DNA from: Symsagittifera roscoffensis
Taxonomy: Eukaryota; Xenacoelomorpha; Acoela; Convolutidae
DNA: 64,000 nt
NCBI RefSeq assembly: GCF_963678635.1
Contig: NC_087069.1
Span: 29,988,776 to 30,052,775 of the forward strand
Direction: 5' to 3'
In this document: piece by piece, positions 59,860 through 64,000 of the stretch
Layout of the letters: every line of letters starts with the position of its first letter
Position numbering within the stretch: position 1 is the stretch's first letter
Notes under the pieces: generated by a model
Databases searched by the model: none
What the model saw: the letters and a program-made list of their open reading frames with translations, nothing else
Told to the model about the DNA's origin: nothing
Program-made: the position numbers and the translations under genes

Positions 59860-62800
59860 CAAAATGCCCCCAAAACTCGTCTAAAGGGAATTACATCAGT
59901 GAGGGATCGCTTTGAGCCTTGGGAATGTAAAATTTGCAAGGAAATAAATGGAAACCCCTAGGCAAAGTCATGGAGTGTGAGCGTTGCCGTGAACACTACT
60001 GTGCAAAAAGCCTTAAAATTCCTAACGCAGCCTATCAGTTCATGTGCCAAACTACTGTAATCTGGTGCTGAACAACTTGCTGTTCAGCCGTGATGCAATT
60101 TAACAGCGAAGAACAGGAAAACGGAATCGATCATTCGACCAAAAAGTTAAGAGCAGATCTCGACACAACTATGGATAACATGAAAAACACGATGAATGTT
60201 CTCTATAAATTCAAAGCAGGACCATCTCACGGAAAGGCTGAAGATCAGACAGGAATTTAAAAGAGGTTGTGAATCGGAAAGTGAAACCTTTGAAACAGAT
60301 CATCATAGAAGCAACAGAAGAACATAAAAGAGAAGAAGCTGAAGAAAATCCAAGAAAAAAAATATTGTGATCTTCAAAGCCAAGGAGAGTGCAGCTACTG
60401 ACAGTGATAAACAATTTGAGAAAACGATCCGACTCGGTCGGAAAACCGATGAGGATATAAACAGACTATTGCAGGTTTCCTTCAAAACTGAACAAGATGT
60501 TATTGAAATAAACCAAGTGTTGCCAAAGTTGAAAGGAGCCACTGCAGAAATCAGAAATCTCAGAATGAGCACGGATCGCAGTTTGAAAAAAAGAAGAAAT
60601 GCGAAACCTAATTACGAAAGCAAAAAAAACTTGAACGATCAGGAAGAAGGAAACTATGTATATCTGGTTCGAGGAACGCAGATACTAAAAGTCGAGAAGA
60701 AAGCAAGACTAGAAAACTAAACTTCTGGTAAACAAATATTGATACTCTAACACAAACAAAACATCAGGAATTGATCAACTTATTTGAAGATAAAAAGAAC
60801 CCACCAGATGTAATTGCTCTCGCTGAAACAGAACCGAAAAATTCCAAAATTGAGTAGAATCCAGCTTGGTACAAAAGTAACAACTATAACATTGAGTCAG
60901 TAAATCTGAATCCAAACGACTGCGGGCGAGAAATTTTAATTTTCATAAATAAAGATATATCTACTGCACTAGAAAAACCCGAACAAGTTACAAGAAATGA
61001 TGATTTGAGACATTGCTATTGTAAATTTAACCGCTTGGCAGTTGTATACCGTGTCCCAAATTTACCAGAAATGAATAACGATTGCCTTGGCCAATCAATC
61101 AAAGAATTATGCGAAAAAGATGGGAAGGATTATACTGTAATCTTGGAGGACACAAACTTTTCATCATTTAACTGTGATTGCAGTTCAACCAAGGACGAGG
61201 AGAGCGAAGAAATCAAATTTCTAGAAGGAGTTAGGTATTCAGTGTAACCCAACACATCGATGAACCAACTCCCATTACGGCCGGAGATAAACCATAACTA
61301 CTAGAAATAGTTTTAACTGATGCCGGTCTAAGCGACCTGAACACTAATATCCAACCACCTCTGGGACAGAGCGACCACGTTCTCATAGAAGTGGAGTTGC
61401 CCGCGTTTCGCAAAACTAGTAAGACCATGATTAGATACAACTCCGCTAAAGAAGACTACGACCCAATGAGGGATGAAGTAACAAATTTGTCGTTTATTCA
61501 CAGTGATGACAATGTTGAAAACTTTGGACGGATTTACGCGAACTCCTGACTGAACTAACAAAAAAGTCTCTAGCATTAACTAGGCTCAATCCAGAGGGTA
61601 GAAACAACTTGCTATTCACCAATATCACTCAACAGGCAATCAAAGCAAACAAACTGAGAAAAATTGGAAAAAATTTTGCTGCTATAGAACAAAATTAAAA
61701 TTTGACATTTATAAAGAAAAAAGAATTGCTGTTGAAACAAAAACACGAAAAGATCAAAGGGCAAAAGAAAGTGAAATAGCTAAAGATGTAAAAATAAAAA
61801 TGAAACGAAAAAAAATCTGGGGCTATGTGAGACCGTGTTACAAAATGCAATACCAGATTTAGTGCAGGATGATGGATCTTTAACGACCAATGAGATCAAA
61901 ACAATTGAAGTTTTGTCAAATTTCTTTTCATCAGTCTTCACACACGAACCACCAGTAGAATGGAAGATTCCAGAATTGGATATCACCCATCCAGTAAAGG
62001 ACTTAGAAATAACAGAGCAATTGGTGAAAGAGCAAATAGACCCACTCAAAACATCGAAATCTCCAGGCCCGACGAAATTCACCCGAAACTTCTGTTTGAA
62101 TTAAGAGATTTCCTGAGTCAATTTCTAACAAATATTTTTAACAAATCTTGGGACAAAACGAAGCTACCTAAAGACTGGAAACTTGCTCACATAGCCTCTA
62201 TCTTCAAAATGGGGAAAAAGTCATTAGCTGACGTTTGTCGTCCAGTAAACATAACATCAATAGTTTGTAAAATATTTGAAAAAATAATTAGAGCCCATCT
62301 TATGGAACATCTAGAAAAAAATGAAATCCTAGTAAAAGAACAGTTTGGTTTTCTGCACGGTAAATCATCACAATTACAACTACTGAGAGTGCTGGATGAT
62401 TTCACAAAAACAATGATTAGTTGCCGAGAAACGGATGTTATCTACTTGGATTTCAAGAAAGCGTTCGACTCGGCTCCGCACAAAAGACTGATAGGAATCC
62501 TAAAAGAATATGGAATAAAAGTAAAAACACTGGGCTTGATCAACGAGTTTTTAATAGCAAGACGACAAAGAGTTGTGATAAACGACAGTAGATCTGAATG
62601 GAAAGATGTTGAGTGGGCATCTTTCAAAGCAAAATTGTATTTATTTGCAGACGATGCAAAACTATACATAGAAATAACCAGTAAAAAAGACGTTGACTTG
62701 CTGCAAGATGATCTAAGAAAACTGGAAGAATGGTCAAAAAATAGTCTTTTGCATTTCAATGAAGACAATTGTGTACATATGATAATCTCAAATGGAAGAA

Positions 62801-63537
62801 GATCATATGAACTGTACGATAAACAGCTTGAAACGATAAAAGAAAAAAAGACTTGGAGTGATCATCCATAGTAAACTCTCCTTTGACTCTCATATCTTTG
62901 CAAAAGTTAGAAAGACAAATTCTATCATTGCAGTTCTTAAAAAAACTTTCCCTAGAAAGACTATACCTGTGTTTTTAATTGTTTATGAAGGCCTCATAAG
63001 GCCTCGTTTGGAGTTCTGTAACCGAGCCTGGTACCAGCGATTAAAGAAGAACACAGGGATAATCGAAAATATGCAACGACGAGCCACACAAATGGTTCAA
63101 GGGCTGCAGACACTAAGCTAGTATGAAAGTTTAGAGAAACTAGAACTACCATCACTTGAATACTGCAGAAGGCGATTAACAATGATCGAAATCTTCAAAA
63201 TAGGGTACAACCGTTACGGCCCAAAAGCTACAAAGATCATGTTCGAATTGAATAATCGTGACACAAGGGCAAATGACAAAAAAGTGATAACGAAGAAGGC
63301 CAACTTCGAATTGCAGAAATTTTCTTTTTACCATTAGAGCAGCTACAGATTGGAACATGTTGCCAGGAGAAATAATCGACTGGAAGACTTGAACGCTTTT
63401 AAAAACAACCTGGACAAACATCGAAGAAAAGCGGAATTAATAAATTTGAGACTAATTAATCGAAAAAGAGTAAATCATGAGCTGATCAATAGAGGCGACA
63501 AAACGCCTAAAAGATCAGAAAAAGAACTGAACTGAAC
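59860..63537 (+). pseudogene. LINE G: CR1-like element, RT core deleted
   Basis: 59925-60070: a zinc-finger-like start (CKIC, then VMECERCREHYCAK). 60110-60720: ORF1 with a helical segment and an RRM-like segment (KTEQDVIEINQVLPKLKGAT). 60720-61600: decayed EN (VIALAETEP, TVILEDTNFSSF, then LGQSDH in another frame). 61850-62870: RT with DWKLAHIASIFKMGKKS, FEKIIRAHLMEHL, VKEQFGFLHGKSSQLQLLRV and VIYLDFKKAFDSAPHKRLI, then LYLFADDAKLY. Between SEWKDV and FADD the usual G-x-P-Q-G-S-V-L-G-P segment (about 25 residues) is missing. 62860-63537: C-terminal (PRLEFCNRAWYQRLKK, then NRLEDLNAFKNNLDKHRRK). Many shifts and stops. Confidence 0.85.
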
Positions 63538-64000
63538 TGTAAACAGACCGGTTTATGGGTCAAAGTAGTGATATTTTGATCTCCACAAAACGCGATTTTT
63601 AAGATACGAATAGTTTTTGAAATAGAAAGAAGCACTAAATTTGTGAGTTGTATCGTATCTGCACTAATATAATTAGTGGAACCCGTTAATTTTAGATTGG
63701 ACGTGCTCGGAATTAATTGGGTGCCGAAAAACGAAGCTTCGTGATTTTTTGAAAAAACAAAACGCCACAAAACAAGAGCGTTTGTGGAAATTTTTGAGGC
63801 GGGCGATAGAAATTCTTGTTCGGACAACATACACTAGTAAATGGACAGGTTATAAAAATCCATTTGCCAACAACTTTTCTGGCCCAAGTGAAATCGAATT
63901 TAACGTGTTTGATTTAGTGGATTCATCAATCCGGAGGCAAAATTGTTTTTAGCAAATTTTTTCAACTGGAACATTTTAGACCTGTTTTTTCATTGAACTA
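63538..64000. other. Right edge, nothing recognised
   Basis: Short open frames on both strands (for example 63749-63952, plus) show no known domain. Confidence 0.4.

Overview
The window is animal nuclear DNA. It is AT-rich, has spliced genes with GT/AG introns, a eukaryotic tRNA gene with a T-run terminator, and many retrotransposon relics of metazoan type. I cannot name the species. It holds one 200-base run of N, at 16033-16232.

Four host protein genes can be supported: (1) the first exon of a secreted CAP/SCP-domain protein at the left edge, minus strand; (2) a two-exon gene of unknown function at 21.5-22.2 kb, plus strand; (3) a four-exon EF-hand gene of the CIB/calcineurin-B type at 25.1-29.5 kb, minus strand, whose three splice junctions all keep phase and give 182 residues; (4) a vitamin K epoxide reductase (VKORC1/VKORC1L1 type) gene at 49.4-50.0 kb, minus strand, with intact cysteine motifs and a KKxx C-terminus. 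There is also one tRNA-Arg(UCU) gene at 5.2 kb. The host genes look functionally unrelated to each other.

The rest is mostly mobile DNA. 1.1-3.8 kb is a decayed Copia pol. 4.7-5.6 kb is a cluster of short palindromic and GAGCGG-type repeats around the tRNA. 6.4-16.8 kb is a 10.4-kb LTR retrotransposon on the minus strand with two 391-bp LTRs, recognisable gag, protease and integrase, and no visible reverse transcriptase. 17.6-18.7 kb is a foldback element. Three further TIR elements lie at 20.6, 23.2 and 27.4 kb. 29.9-35.1 kb is a set of nested recent tandem duplications.

From 37 to 63.5 kb there are six LINE-type elements. LINE A (37.1-42.8 kb) is split by LINE B (38.6-41.9 kb), with a 13-bp target duplication falling on the codons of LINE A's own RT catalytic motif. 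LINE D (43.0-49.0 kb) has PHD-like and RT domains and a C-terminal restriction-like endonuclease region that is tandemly triplicated in 1.09-kb units. LINE E (52.0-54.6 kb, minus) is broken by a 128-bp almost fully palindromic element with a 9-bp target duplication. LINE F (55.5-59.2 kb, minus) and LINE G (59.9-63.5 kb, plus) are CR1-like and stand head to head.

The strongest leads for something undescribed are the 128-bp foldback element, the triplicated endonuclease region, the 1.1-kb foldback with its GAGCGG relatives, and a dispersed short repeat with two conserved hairpins seen four times.
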